Below are positions 9,642 through 18,349 of a stretch of 64,000 nucleotides of DNA, piece by piece. Below the pieces are notes generated by a model. That model did no database searches and was not told the origin of the DNA. It saw only the letters and a list, made by a program, of their open reading frames with translations. The first letter of the stretch is position 1. Every line of letters begins with the position of its first letter. Origin of the DNA: Bordetella sp. BOR01 (GTDB lineage Bacteria; Pseudomonadota; Gammaproteobacteria; Burkholderiales; Burkholderiaceae_B); NCBI RefSeq assembly GCF_019218885.1, contig NZ_JAHUWT010000002.1, forward strand, positions 186,001-250,000. The letters run 5' to 3'. A program made the translations under genes and the position numbers.

Positions 9642-10547
9642 ATGGCGACCCCCATGCGCGGCCTCAATCTGGATCACTTGCGCATCTTCCTGGATGTGAT
9701 CGAACTGGGCAGCTTCTCGGCCGCGGCCGACAAGCATGGCCTGACCCAACCGGCGGTCAGCCTGCAGGTGCGCCAACTGGAACGCCGCTATGGCCTGCGC
9801 CTGGCCGAACGGGTGGGGCGCCGGGTGGCCGCCACGGCTGCCGGCACCGACCTGCTGGCGCACATCCGGGCCATCGACGCCGCGGTCGAACAAGCCGAAC
9901 GCAGCATGCAGGCGCACACCGCCCAAGTGGTGGGCAGGGTGCGCCTGGGCACCGGCGCCACCGCCTGCACTTATTTGCTGCCGCCCTTGCTGGCCGACCT
10001 GCGGCGGCGCTTTCCCGCCCTGGAGATCGTGGCCAGCACCGGCAACACCGCCGACGTGCTGCGCGGCATCGAGGCCAACACCCTGGACATCGGCCTGGTC
10101 ACCTTGCCTGCGCCCGGCCGCATGTTCCAGGTAAGCCCGGTGCTCGACGATGAGTTCGTGGCCATCTTTCCCGCCAGCGGCAAGCTGCCGGCTCGCGTCA
10201 CGCCGCAGGCGCTGGCCGAGCGGCCCCTGGTGCTGTTCGAGCCGGGGGCGCGTACCCGCGAACTGGTGGAACTATGGTTCGAGGCGGCCGGGTTGCGCCC
10301 GCGGCCCGCCATGGAACTGGGCAGCACCGAAGCCATGAAAGAGATCGTGGCGGCCGGCCTGGGCTGCGCCATCTTGCCGAGTATGGCAGTACCGGCGGGC
10401 CGCGGCCGGCACGGCCTGCGCGTCATGCCGCTGGCTCCGCGCCTGTCGCGCAGCCTGGCGGTGGTGCTGCGCGGCGACAAGCCGCTGCACCGCGGGCTGG
10501 GCCAATTGCATGCGGCCCTGCTGGCCCTGGGCGGCCCCCCGGCCTGA
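9642..10547 (+). CDS. LysR-family transcriptional regulator
   Basis: The product has about 301 residues with an N-terminal winged helix-turn-helix (LDHLRIFLDVIELGSFSAAA, then QPAVSLQVRQLERR) and a C-terminal periplasmic-binding-like effector domain. The ATG at 9642 was chosen. An ATG at 9654 (MRGLNLDHL) is equally possible, and neither has a strong ribosome-binding site. It is divergent from the GNAT/MFS pair, whose expression it probably controls together with its own from the palindrome at 9595-9615. The effector is unknown. The downstream ilvD on the same strand is 84 bp away and probably has its own promoter. Confidence 0.9.
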   Translation: MATPMRGLNLDHLRIFLDVIELGSFSAAADKHGLTQPAVSLQVRQLERRYGLRLAERVGRRVAATAAGTDLLAHIRAIDAAVEQAERSMQAHTAQVVGRVRLGTGATACTYLLPPLLADLRRRFPALEIVASTGNTADVLRGIEANTLDIGLVTLPAPGRMFQVSPVLDDEFVAIFPASGKLPARVTPQALAERPLVLFEPGARTRELVELWFEAAGLRPRPAMELGSTEAMKEIVAAGLGCAILPSMAVPAGRGRHGLRVMPLAPRLSRSLAVVLRGDKPLHRGLGQLHAALLALGGPPA

Positions 10548-10631
10548 CGCGCCCGGCCGGCCCGGGGGCGACCCTTGGCAATCCGGCGTATTATTTAGCA
10601 CTTTGCGAACCCTACCCGCCCGAGAAAGACC

Positions 10632-12491
10632 ATGCCGCATTACCGTTCCCGCACGTCCACCCACGGCCGCAACATGGCCGGTGCCCGCGCCCTGTGGCGT
10701 GCCACCGGCATGCAGGACGGCGATTTCGGCAAGCCCATCATCGCGGTCGTCAACTCGTTCACGCAATTCGTGCCGGGCCATGTGCACCTGCGCGACCTGG
10801 GCGCCCTGGTGGCCAGCGAAATCGAAGCCGCCGGCGGCGTGGCCAAGGAATTCAACACCATCGCCGTCGACGACGGCATTGCCATGGGCCACGGCGGCAT
10901 GCTGTATTCGCTGCCGTCGCGCGAACTGATCGCCGATTCGGTCGAATACATGGTCAATGCGCACTGCGCCGACGCCATGGTGTGCATCTCGAACTGCGAC
11001 AAGATCACCCCGGGCATGCTGATGGCCGCGATGCGGCTGAACATTCCCGTGGTGTTCGTCTCGGGCGGCCCCATGGAAGCCGGCAAGATCAAGTCGCCCA
11101 CCGACGGCAAGGTCATTGCCAAGATCGACCTGATCGACGCCATGATCAAGGCCGCCGACCCCAACATCACCGACGCCGAGGCCGAGCAGTTCGAGCGCAG
11201 CGCCTGTCCCACCTGCGGCTCTTGCTCGGGCATGTTCACGGCCAATTCCATGAATTGCCTGACCGAGGCCATCGGCCTGGCGCTGCCGGGCAACGGCACC
11301 ATCGTGGCCACGCACGCCTGGCGCAAGGGCTTGTTCGAGCAGGCCGGCCGCCTGGTCGTCGACCTGTGCCGCCGCTACTACGAACAAGACGACGCGTCGG
11401 TACTGCCGCGCAATATCGCCACCAAGAGCGCGTTCCAGAATGCCATGACGCTGGATGTGGCCATGGGCGGTTCCACCAATACCGTGCTGCACTTGCTGGC
11501 CGCGGCGCAAGAAGCGGGCGTGGATTTCACCATGTCCGACATCGACCGCATTTCGCGCGGGGTGCCTTGCCTGTGCAAGGCCGCGCCCGCCACCGACAAG
11601 TACCACATCGAAGACGTGCACCGCGCGGGCGGCATCCTGGGCATCCTGGGCGAACTGGCGCGTGCCGACCTGCTGGACCTGAGCTGCGGCAACGTGCACA
11701 GCGGCACGCTGGGCTCGGCTATCGAGCAGTGGGACATCAACGGCGGTGCGGGCGACGCCGCGCAGAAATTCTTCCGCGCGGCGCCCGGCGGCATTCCCAC
11801 CACCGTGGCCTTCAGCCAGGACGCCACCTTCCTGACGCTGGATCTCGACCGCCAGGGCGGCTGCATCCGCAGCAAGGAGCATGCGTACTCCAAAGACGGC
11901 GGCCTGGCCGTGCTGTACGGCAACCTGGCACCCAAGGGCTGCATCGTGAAGACGGCGGGCGTGGACGAATCGCAATGGCTCTTTACCGGCCGCGCGCGCG
12001 TGTTCGAAAGCCAGGATGACGCCGTCGAGGGAATCCTGGGCGACAAGGTGGTGGCGGGCGACGTGGTCGTCATTCGCTACGAAGGTCCGAAGGGCGGGCC
12101 GGGCATGCAGGAAATGCTGTATCCCACCTCGTACCTGAAGTCCAAGGGCCTGGGCAAGACCTGCGCGCTGTTCACCGACGGGCGCTTCTCGGGCGGCTCG
12201 TCGGGCCTGGTGATCGGCCATGCCTCGCCGGAAGCGGCCGAGGGCGGCAACGTGGGCCTGGTCGAAGATGGCGATACCATCGAGATCGACATCCCCAACC
12301 GCAAGATCAACCTGGCCGTGTCCGACGAAGAACTGGCCACGCGGCGTGCCGCCATGCAAGCCCGCGGCGAGCAGGCCTGGAAGCCGGTGGATCGCCAGCG
12401 CGTGGTCTCGCAGGCCTTGCTGGCTTATGCCGCCCTGGCCACCTCGGCCGACCGCGGTGCGGTGCGCGACGTCTCGCAGCTCAAGCGCTAG
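10632..12491 (+). CDS. ilvD: Dihydroxy-acid dehydratase
   Basis: IlvD dehydrates 2,3-dihydroxy-isovalerate and -3-methylvalerate in valine and isoleucine synthesis. The 619-residue product has the expected long E. coli-type length. Iron-sulfur cluster cysteines are visible in [11 protein letters not shown] and [18 protein letters not shown]. The C-terminal [20 protein letters not shown] motif is intact. The start follows a purine-rich GAGAAAG stretch. It is apparently monocistronic and ends near a small hairpin element at 12523-12537 that it shares with the convergent SDR gene. Confidence 0.98.
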   Translation: MPHYRSRTSTHGRNMAGARALWRATGMQDGDFGKPIIAVVNSFTQFVPGHVHLRDLGALVASEIEAAGGVAKEFNTIAVDDGIAMGHGGMLYSLPSRELIADSVEYMVNAHCADAMVCISNCDKITPGMLMAAMRLNIPVVFVSGGPMEAGKIKSPTDGKVIAKIDLIDAMIKAADPNITDAEAEQFERSACPTCGSCSGMFTANSMNCLTEAIGLALPGNGTIVATHAWRKGLFEQAGRLVVDLCRRYYEQDDASVLPRNIATKSAFQNAMTLDVAMGGSTNTVLHLLAAAQEAGVDFTMSDIDRISRGVPCLCKAAPATDKYHIEDVHRAGGILGILGELARADLLDLSCGNVHSGTLGSAIEQWDINGGAGDAAQKFFRAAPGGIPTTVAFSQDATFLTLDLDRQGGCIRSKEHAYSKDGGLAVLYGNLAPKGCIVKTAGVDESQWLFTGRARVFESQDDAVEGILGDKVVAGDVVVIRYEGPKGGPGMQEMLYPTSYLKSKGLGKTCALFTDGRFSGGSSGLVIGHASPEAAEGGNVGLVEDGDTIEIDIPNRKINLAVSDEELATRRAAMQARGEQAWKPVDRQRVVSQALLAYAALATSADRGAVRDVSQLKR

Positions 12492-12522
12492 GCCGCAGCG
12501 CTACTGCCGGATGGGGCGGGAG

Positions 12523-12537
12523 TCAGGCACCTGAATC
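12523..12537. repeat. Short hairpin repeat, copy 1 (convergent junction)
   Basis: TCAGGCACCTGAATC lies between the convergent ilvD and SDR genes. The same 15 bases occur in reverse orientation at 53998-54012, also between two convergent genes. The core TCAGG-CA-CCTGA can form a small stem. It may be a bidirectional terminator or a dispersed intergenic repeat. Confidence 0.45.
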
Positions 12538-12572
12538 AGCAGGGGGAAGCGCGCGAGCGCTTCGGGGGTGGC

Positions 12573-13382
12573 CTACATCACCACGGACGCGCCGCCATCC
12601 ATGGGAATGATCGCGCCCACCACATACGATGCGCGCGCGCTGGCCAGGAACAGCGCCACGTCGGCCACTTCTTCGGCCTTGCCGTAGCGACCCATGGGGA
12701 TGCTGGCCTGGTTTGCCGCCAGGGCTTCCTCGCGCGTGATGCCGCGCCGCTGGGCGTCCAGGTCCAGCGACTGTTCCACCCGCTGCGTAAACGTGGGCCC
12801 CGGGTTGATGCCATTGATGCGTATGCCGTACTGGGCATAATGCGCCGCCAGGCCGATGGTGGACAGCATCAGCGCCGCATTGGCCGATCCGCCCGCCAGG
12901 TGGGTGCTGGTCGGGCGCTTGCCGCCGTTGCCGATGATATTCACCACGATGCCATTGGTGGCGCCTGCCGGCCGCGTGGCCGCCCGGGCGCGCATGCGCG
13001 GCAGCACGGCGTCCTGTACGTGGATATAGGGGAAGAACTTCGCGTCCATGGCGGCGTGCCACTTGGCGGCATCCAGGTCTTCGGCCTGATGGCGGCGAGC
13101 CGCGCCCGCGCTGTTGACCAGGATGTCGATGGGGCCGACCTCGGCTTCGATGCGTTCGATCACTTGCGCGGCCGCCTGCGGGTCGGACAGGTCGGCCGAG
13201 AAGACCGCCACGTTGTGGCCGCTGGCCTGCAACTGGGCGCGCGCCTGCTCCAGCCCTTCGGGGTTGCGCGCGATGATGGCCACATATGCGCCTTCGGCAG
13301 CAAAGGCATTCGCCACCGCAAGGCCGATGCCCTTGCTGCCGCCCGTTACCACTGTCACCTTGCCATTCAGTTTCAGATTCAC
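12573..13382 (-). CDS. SDR-family oxidoreductase with atypical active site
   Basis: The 269-residue product begins at a GTG (13382) preceded by a GGAG ribosome-binding site about 10 bases upstream. The nucleotide-binding motif TGGSKGIG is near residues 12-19 and NSAGA is near residue 90. Where classical SDRs have Ser then Tyr-x3-Lys, this protein reads NIIGNGGKRPTSTHLAGGSANAAL, with no Tyr-x3-Lys. This matches a known BKR-like SDR subgroup that lacks the full catalytic tetrad. The frame is open far upstream through the MFS gene, but that is a shadow. It follows the MFS gene by 68 bp on the same strand. Confidence 0.88.
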   Translation of the reverse strand: MNLKLNGKVTVVTGGSKGIGLAVANAFAAEGAYVAIIARNPEGLEQARAQLQASGHNVAVFSADLSDPQAAAQVIERIEAEVGPIDILVNSAGAARRHQAEDLDAAKWHAAMDAKFFPYIHVQDAVLPRMRARAATRPAGATNGIVVNIIGNGGKRPTSTHLAGGSANAALMLSTIGLAAHYAQYGIRINGINPGPTFTQRVEQSLDLDAQRRGITREEALAANQASIPMGRYGKAEEVADVALFLASARASYVVGAIIPMDGGASVVM

Positions 13383-13450
13383 CTTGCGCTCCGAGAGGAC
13401 GAGAGCGGTCAACGATACTCCATCAACTCCTGTCCTGCCCGGCCCGGCGT

Positions 13451-14482
13451 TCAGGCCGGTGCCAGCGTGCGCGGCCGGCGGTCCAGCTTCCAGCTGTACA
13501 GGGCAACCGCCAGGCCGCTGGCGGTAAGCGCCGCCGCCACCAGCGGGGTGGCGGCCAGTCCGGGGCCGTGGTCGATGGTCAGGCCGCCCAGCACGGCCAC
13601 CGTCGCGACGGCGGCGAACTTGCCATGCACCGTCAGGCTGAACACCGCCAGCACCACGGCCAGCAAGGCCAGGCTGCCCACCAGGGTAGGCATCAGCCGG
13701 CGATCGGCCAGCTTGCCGCCATACATGTTGCCGGCCACCAGGCCCACGCCGAACAGCAGCAGAATGGGCGATACCGCGCCCGGGCTGAAGCCGGCCAGCT
13801 CGGTCAGCAGCGGGGCAATGTAGGTGAACGCCGTGAACACGCCACCGAAACCCAGCACCGTCATCGCAAAACCCAGCAGCACTTGCGGGCGGCTCAATGC
13901 GCGCAGTTCGCCCATCAGGTCGCTGCCGTGGTCGCCGCGGCTGCGCGGCACCCAGGTGGCGATGGCCAGCATGGCCACGAGGCCCACGCCGGTCACGGCC
14001 CAGAATGTGGCGCGCCAGCCCCAGGCCTGGCCCAGCCAAGTGCCGAACGGCACGCCCAGCACGTTGGCCAGCGTCAGGCCGGTGAACATCAGGGCGATGG
14101 CCGAGGCTTGCTTTTCGGGTTTGACCAGGCTGGTGGCCACCACCGAGCCCACGCCAAAGAACGCGCCGTGGGCCAGCGAGGTCAGCACCCGCGCGGCCAT
14201 CAGCGTGCCATAGCCGGGCGCCAGGGCACAGGCCAGGTTGCCCAGCGTGAAAACCAGCATCAGGCCCAGCAGCAATGTCTTGCGCGGCAGCCGGGTGGTC
14301 AGGATGGCGACCGGGGGGGCGCCGACCACCACGCCCAGGGCGTAGCCGGTGACCAGCAGCCCGGCGCTGGACAGCGAGACCCCCAGGTCCGCACCCACTT
14401 CGGGCAGCAGGCCCATGATGACGAATTCCGTGGTGCCGATGCCGAAGGCTCCCACGGCCAGCGCCCATAGCGCGATAGGCAT
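13451..14482 (-). CDS. MFS exporter, AraJ/YdhP-like (DHA1), with apparent internal deletion
   Basis: The start ATG at 14482 follows GGAGAG. The N-terminal half reads as a normal DHA1 drug exporter (GTTEFVIMGLLPEVGADLGVS; VTGYALGVVVGAPPVA). The product has 343 residues, about 50 fewer than AraJ/YdhP relatives (around 390). The shortage lies near residue 297, where AVATVAVLG runs straight into GLTIDHGPG. Relatives have there the segment with the conserved proline/asparagine-rich motif and the GAFNLGNALGAW helix. The frame is intact on both sides, so this looks like an in-frame deletion removing about one and a half membrane helices. Activity is doubtful. It is divergent from the LysR gene at 14593. 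Confidence 0.85.
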   Translation of the reverse strand: MPIALWALAVGAFGIGTTEFVIMGLLPEVGADLGVSLSSAGLLVTGYALGVVVGAPPVAILTTRLPRKTLLLGLMLVFTLGNLACALAPGYGTLMAARVLTSLAHGAFFGVGSVVATSLVKPEKQASAIALMFTGLTLANVLGVPFGTWLGQAWGWRATFWAVTGVGLVAMLAIATWVPRSRGDHGSDLMGELRALSRPQVLLGFAMTVLGFGGVFTAFTYIAPLLTELAGFSPGAVSPILLLFGVGLVAGNMYGGKLADRRLMPTLVGSLALLAVVLAVFSLTVHGKFAAVATVAVLGGLTIDHGPGLAATPLVAAALTASGLAVALYSWKLDRRPRTLAPA

Positions 14483-14592
14483 TTCAATCTCTCCTGAAAT
14501 AACGGGGTTTACCCTAGGTGTGGCATTGTGCGCCCCGCTATCTGTGAGAAAAATAGGCCTACAATCACTAGACTTGTGCGTAGGAATCAAAA

Positions 14593-15474
14593 ATGGCCCT
14601 GAGTTCCGATGCGTTGCGCGTCTTCCTGGCGGTGGTCGATACGGGCAGCATGAGCGCGGCGGCCGAATTCCTGGGGCAGACCGCCTCGGGCGTCAGCCGC
14701 AGCCTGTCGCGGCTGGAAACGCAGTTGGGCGTGACCCTGTTGACGCGCACCACGCGGCGCATGGAGCTGACCGAAGAAGGGCAGTTGTTTCTGTCGCGTG
14801 CGCGCGACATCGTGGGCAAGCTGGACGATGCCGAAGAATGCATGCGCATCCGCCGCCAGCAGCCCGCCGGCAAGCTGCGGGTGGATGCTTCGGCGCCCGT
14901 GATGCTGCATTGCGTGGTGCCGCATATTGCCGCGTTCCGGGCCAGCTACCCCGAGATTTCGCTGGAACTGACCAGCAATGACCGTATCGTCGACCTGGTC
15001 GAGCATCGCACCGACATCGCGCTGCGTGCCGGGCCGCTATCGGATTCCAGCCTGCACGCGCGGGCATTGCGGCCGTCGCGGCGCTTGGTGGTGGCCAGCC
15101 CGGCTTACCTGGCGCGCCGCGGCGCGCCAGCCACGGCCGAGGCCTTGCGCCAGCACGAGGTGCTGGGCTTCACGCTGCCCGAGACCCTGAACGTATGGCC
15201 GCTGCACCATGCGGGCGGCACGGAATTCGCTGTCGTGCCCACGCTGGCGACCTCCAGCGGGGAAACCCAGCGGCTGCTGGCGATCGATGGCGTGGGCATC
15301 GCCTGCCTGTCGGAATTCATGCTGAAAGACGACCTGGCGGCGGGGCGGCTGGTGAAGCTGCTGGAAGACGCGTACACCGATTACCTGCAGCCCATGCATG
15401 CGGTGTACTACCGCAATACGCAACTGGCGCGACGCATCGCGTGCTTCCTGGATTTCTTCGCCGAGCGGATCTAG
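14593..15474 (+). CDS. LysR-family transcriptional regulator
   Basis: The 293-residue product has an N-terminal HTH (LRVFLAVVDTGSMSAAA, SGVSRSLSRLETQLG, TRTTRRMELTEEG) and the effector domain of the YhjC/DmlR-type LysR group (PAGKLRVDASAPVMLH, DIALRAGPLSDSSL). It is divergent from the MFS exporter, with 110 bp between starts, and probably controls it. A weak inverted repeat CCTAC-N17-GTAGG (14558-14584) lies just before the start. It converges on the RraA-like gene across a 21-bp gap. Confidence 0.92.
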   Translation: MALSSDALRVFLAVVDTGSMSAAAEFLGQTASGVSRSLSRLETQLGVTLLTRTTRRMELTEEGQLFLSRARDIVGKLDDAEECMRIRRQQPAGKLRVDASAPVMLHCVVPHIAAFRASYPEISLELTSNDRIVDLVEHRTDIALRAGPLSDSSLHARALRPSRRLVVASPAYLARRGAPATAEALRQHEVLGFTLPETLNVWPLHHAGGTEFAVVPTLATSSGETQRLLAIDGVGIACLSEFMLKDDLAAGRLVKLLEDAYTDYLQPMHAVYYRNTQLARRIACFLDFFAERI

Positions 15475-15478
15475 CGCG

Positions 15479-15493
15479 GCGCGCCAGGCGCGC
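15479..15493. terminator. Perfect GC hairpin in convergent gap
   Basis: GCGCGCC-A-GGCGCGC fills the 21-bp gap between the LysR stop and the RraA-like stop on the opposite strand. The one-base centre means the real loop would open some pairs, and there is no T-tract. A role as a bidirectional terminator is only plausible. Confidence 0.35.
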
Positions 15494-15495
15494 TG

Positions 15496-16209
15496 TCAGC
15501 GCGCGGCGTCGTCGAAGGCCGCGTCGATTTCCTCGATATCCATCTCGGCGTAGCGCGCCGCCGCCCCGCTCAAGTCCCAGACCGCGCCGCCCTTGGCCAC
15601 TTCTATCGCCATGGCGTCTTCGGCCCGCATGCGGGCCAATGCGCGTTCTACCGATTGCGCCGCCTGCTTGCGCGGCACGCAGATGACGCCGTCGCCGTCG
15701 GCCACGATCAGGTCGCCCGGCGATACCGATACGCCGTCGCAGACCAGCGGTGCGTTGACGCGGCCATGCCCCGACTTATCGGGGTGCGACGACAGCACGT
15801 GGGTGGCCCAGGCAGGGCTACCCAGGTCGCGCAGCATATCCGTGTCGCGCACGCAGCCCTGCACCACGACGCCGGCCAGGCCTTTCTTCAGCGCGTAGCG
15901 GGCCGCCATGTCGCCCCATTGCGCGCCCGAGATGGCGGGCTCGCACACCACCACCAGCACGTCGCCCGGCTGCGCCAGGTAAAGGGCCCGGTGCATCATC
16001 AGGTTGTCGCCGGGGGCGCAATAGGCCGTGACCGCCGGCCCGGCGATGCGCTTGCCTTCCACCACGGGGCGCATGCGGCTGGACATCAGGCCGCGCCGGC
16101 CCGCGGCGAACTCGGCTTCGTGCAGGTCGGATACGGTTGTCTCTTGCGCCTGGGCGCAGACGGCGGCATCGACGCGGTTCACGCGCAGGTAGACCAGGGA
16201 TCGATTCAT
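15496..16209 (-). CDS. RraA-like / 4-hydroxy-4-methyl-2-oxoglutarate aldolase family protein
   Basis: The 237-residue product starts at the ATG at 16209. It has the RraA/HMG-aldolase fold signature: PAVTAYCAPGDNLMMHRAL, GDMAARYALKKGLAGVVVQGCVRD (the substrate-binding G-x-R-D loop), and SPGDLIVADGDGVICVPR. Family members are either class II oxaloacetate/4-carboxy-4-hydroxy-2-oxoadipate aldolases or RNase E inhibitors. The catabolic context (TauD-like dioxygenase 29 bp upstream, then a Bug protein) favours an aldolase or decarboxylase. It is the last gene of the GntR-headed minus-strand cluster. Confidence 0.87.
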   Translation of the reverse strand: MNRSLVYLRVNRVDAAVCAQAQETTVSDLHEAEFAAGRRGLMSSRMRPVVEGKRIAGPAVTAYCAPGDNLMMHRALYLAQPGDVLVVVCEPAISGAQWGDMAARYALKKGLAGVVVQGCVRDTDMLRDLGSPAWATHVLSSHPDKSGHGRVNAPLVCDGVSVSPGDLIVADGDGVICVPRKQAAQSVERALARMRAEDAMAIEVAKGGAVWDLSGAAARYAEMDIEEIDAAFDDAAR

Positions 16210-16238
16210 GGCTTGCTTTCCTGTCGGGGCGGCGGGGG

Positions 16239-17129
16239 TCAGTGCGGAACGCAATAGGCCTGGGGCGGCAGCCGGAAGGTGGTGCGCTTCATCAGGCGCG
16301 GCTGGTCCAGCCGCATCTCGTCGCGCCGGTGCATGGTGCAGCCGTTGTCCCACATGACCAGGTCGCCGTTGTGCACTTTGTGACGGTACACCAGTTCGGG
16401 GCGGCTGCCCGCCTCGAACAGCAGGGGCAATACGCGCTCGTTGTCGGCCTGGCTCAGCCCGTCGATCGCCACCAGCGTGGTCGGGTCGGCGTACAGCGCC
16501 TTGCGTCCGGTGACGGGGTGCGTCAGCACCAGCGGATGCGTGGCATCGGGCAGGCTCAGCATGGCCTTGGCCTGGGTCGTGTCCTGCTTGAGTTCCAGCG
16601 GGTTCATGATGGCCATGCGCTTGGCGTAGCGATAGGTGCCGGTGCGGCCATCGATCAGTGATTGGATCTCGGCCGGCAGGCTGTTCCACGCGCCGTACTG
16701 GTTGGCCCAATAGATATCGCCGCCGCCCTTGGGCACTTCCACGCCGTACAGCATGGCGCCGGTGGCCGGTTGGCGCATGAAGGTCTGGTCGGAATGCCAG
16801 GCCACATCATCGCCGCCCGCGAAGCCGCCCACGCCCTTGCCGTCGGCATAGCGCAGCGTGCTGAAGTAAATGATCTCGTCCTGGTAGGGCGACAAGATGT
16901 CTTTGCGGCTGATGACTTCGCAGGGGCCGAATTGCTGGCTGAATTGCACCTGCTCGTGTTCTTCGATCGACTGGCGCCGGAATACCATCACGGGCGCCTG
17001 CTGCCACAGCAGGCGCAGCTGCTCGATGGCGGCGGCATCTTCCAACAGTTTCTCGATCTTCTCGTGCACTTGCACGACGAAACCGTCGTGCAATACCTGG
17101 TGGCCCAGGCTGATACCAGTGTGTGCCAT
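16239..17129 (-). CDS. TauD/TfdA-family Fe(II)/2-oxoglutarate dioxygenase
   Basis: The 296-residue product carries the iron triad of the family: WHSDQTF gives His112 and Asp114, and the distal His267 lies in DNGCTMHRRDEM. Arg282 (MKRTTFRL) is placed to bind 2-oxoglutarate. The length and motif order fit TauD and TfdA, which oxidise taurine or aryloxyacetates. The substrate here is unknown. It lies between the Bug binding protein (46 bp upstream) and the RraA-like gene. A second, unrelated oxygenase (PhyH family) is in the same cluster at 19684. Confidence 0.9.
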   Translation of the reverse strand: MAHTGISLGHQVLHDGFVVQVHEKIEKLLEDAAAIEQLRLLWQQAPVMVFRRQSIEEHEQVQFSQQFGPCEVISRKDILSPYQDEIIYFSTLRYADGKGVGGFAGGDDVAWHSDQTFMRQPATGAMLYGVEVPKGGGDIYWANQYGAWNSLPAEIQSLIDGRTGTYRYAKRMAIMNPLELKQDTTQAKAMLSLPDATHPLVLTHPVTGRKALYADPTTLVAIDGLSQADNERVLPLLFEAGSRPELVYRHKVHNGDLVMWDNGCTMHRRDEMRLDQPRLMKRTTFRLPPQAYCVPH

Positions 17130-17175
17130 GGCGGGGTTCTTCCTGATCAGGATACGGAAATGCCGAAGGCCGTGC

Positions 17176-18144
17176 CTATTCCGGCTTCATGCCGGCGGTG
17201 CGCACGACTTCGGCGTTGGACTGGCGTTCTTTGTGCAACCAGGCCAGCAGTTGGTCGTGGTTCATTTCGGGCGCGGGCTCGAAGCCCAGGTCGTGCAGCG
17301 TCTTGGCGGTTTCGGGCAGCGCCAGTATCTTGTGCATTTCGCGGGCCAGGCGCTCGCGCACCGCCACGGGGGTGCCGTGCGGCGCCATCAAGGCGTTCCA
17401 GGCCACGACATCGAAGCCTTCGATGCCCTGCTCGGCTACCGGCCGCAGGTCGGGCAGGGCACTCATGGCGCGCTGCGAGGTCACCGCCAGCGGGCGAATC
17501 TTGCCGAACTGCGCGCGCGAGGCCGCAACGGTGTCGATCGATACCGGCACCTGGTTGCCGATCAGCGCGGCCATCGCTTCGCCCGAACCCTTGTACTTGA
17601 TGGGATACAGCGGCACATCGCGCAGCTTCAGCATTTCGAACACCAGTTGCGCGGTGACGCTGGGCAGGGCCACGTCGATCTTGTCCGGCCGGGCGCGCGC
17701 CTGCTTGATCAGTTCGGCCAGTGAATTCACGCCCAACTGGGGGTTGACCGAGATCACCATGGGGATCAGCGCGGTGGCGGCAATGGGATCGAAGTCCTTC
17801 TCGGGGTCGTAGCCCAGGTTGTCGTATAGCGCGGGATTCAGCGCGTGCGTACCAGAGGCGCCCATGATCAAGGTATAGCCGTCCGGTTCAGCCCGCGCGA
17901 CGTAGGTGGTGCCGATGTTGCCGAAGGCCCCGGCACGGTTCTCGACGACCACTGGCTGGCCCAGCGCAATAGACAGCTTGTTGGCGAAATAGCGGGTGGC
18001 GATATCGGTGCTCTGGCCCGGGGGGTAGGCCACTACGATCTTCAGCGGACGGTCGGGATAGCCGCCGGCCCGCGCCGCCGCGGGCACAAGCCCGGCCAGC
18101 AATGCCGCGCCCAGACAGACGGCAAGCGTATAGATGCGTTTCAT
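17176..18144 (-). CDS. Bug-family tripartite tricarboxylate transporter substrate-binding protein
   Basis: The 322-residue product starts at the ATG at 18144 after AAGGAGACC. It has a signal peptide (MKRIYTLAVCLGAALLAGLVPAAARA cut after ARA). The Bug signature follows: YPDRPLKIVVAYPPG, VVVENRAGAFGNIG, DGYTLIMG, and a C-terminal LPDLRPVAEQGIEGFD. Bug proteins bind carboxylates in the periplasm for TctAB-type importers. No tctA/tctB partner is nearby, which is usual for these expanded families in Bordetella relatives. It lies inside the GntR cluster, 205 bp downstream of the dehydrogenase gene. Confidence 0.93.
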   Translation of the reverse strand: MKRIYTLAVCLGAALLAGLVPAAARAGGYPDRPLKIVVAYPPGQSTDIATRYFANKLSIALGQPVVVENRAGAFGNIGTTYVARAEPDGYTLIMGASGTHALNPALYDNLGYDPEKDFDPIAATALIPMVISVNPQLGVNSLAELIKQARARPDKIDVALPSVTAQLVFEMLKLRDVPLYPIKYKGSGEAMAALIGNQVPVSIDTVAASRAQFGKIRPLAVTSQRAMSALPDLRPVAEQGIEGFDVVAWNALMAPHGTPVAVRERLAREMHKILALPETAKTLHDLGFEPAPEMNHDQLLAWLHKERQSNAEVVRTAGMKPE

Positions 18145-18319
18145 CTTGGTCTCCTTTGGGTGGGGCCGGCAGAAAAGCGTTCTTTGTGTTTTTCGTATCG
18201 AACGCGGGCCGGTTGTCTCCGAGACCAGCATATCGGCGCGCCTGCGCCCTGCCCATAGCGTGCGGCAGGGGAGTTTCACCATTTGAACTTCTTGGGTGCC
18301 CGGCGCTGCCGGACGCCTT

Positions 18320-18340
18320 CGGCGGGCCTGGCGCCCGCCG
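18320..18340 (-). terminator. Stable GC hairpin after the SAF-domain dehydrogenase gene
   Basis: CGGCGGGC-N5-GCCCGCCG gives an 8-bp perfect stem 10 bp beyond the stop of the gene ending at 18350. There is no T-tract on the minus strand. It may attenuate read-through into the Bug gene. The 205-bp gap from 18145 to 18349 holds no gene. Confidence 0.35.
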
Positions 18341-18349
18341 ATCAGGCAC

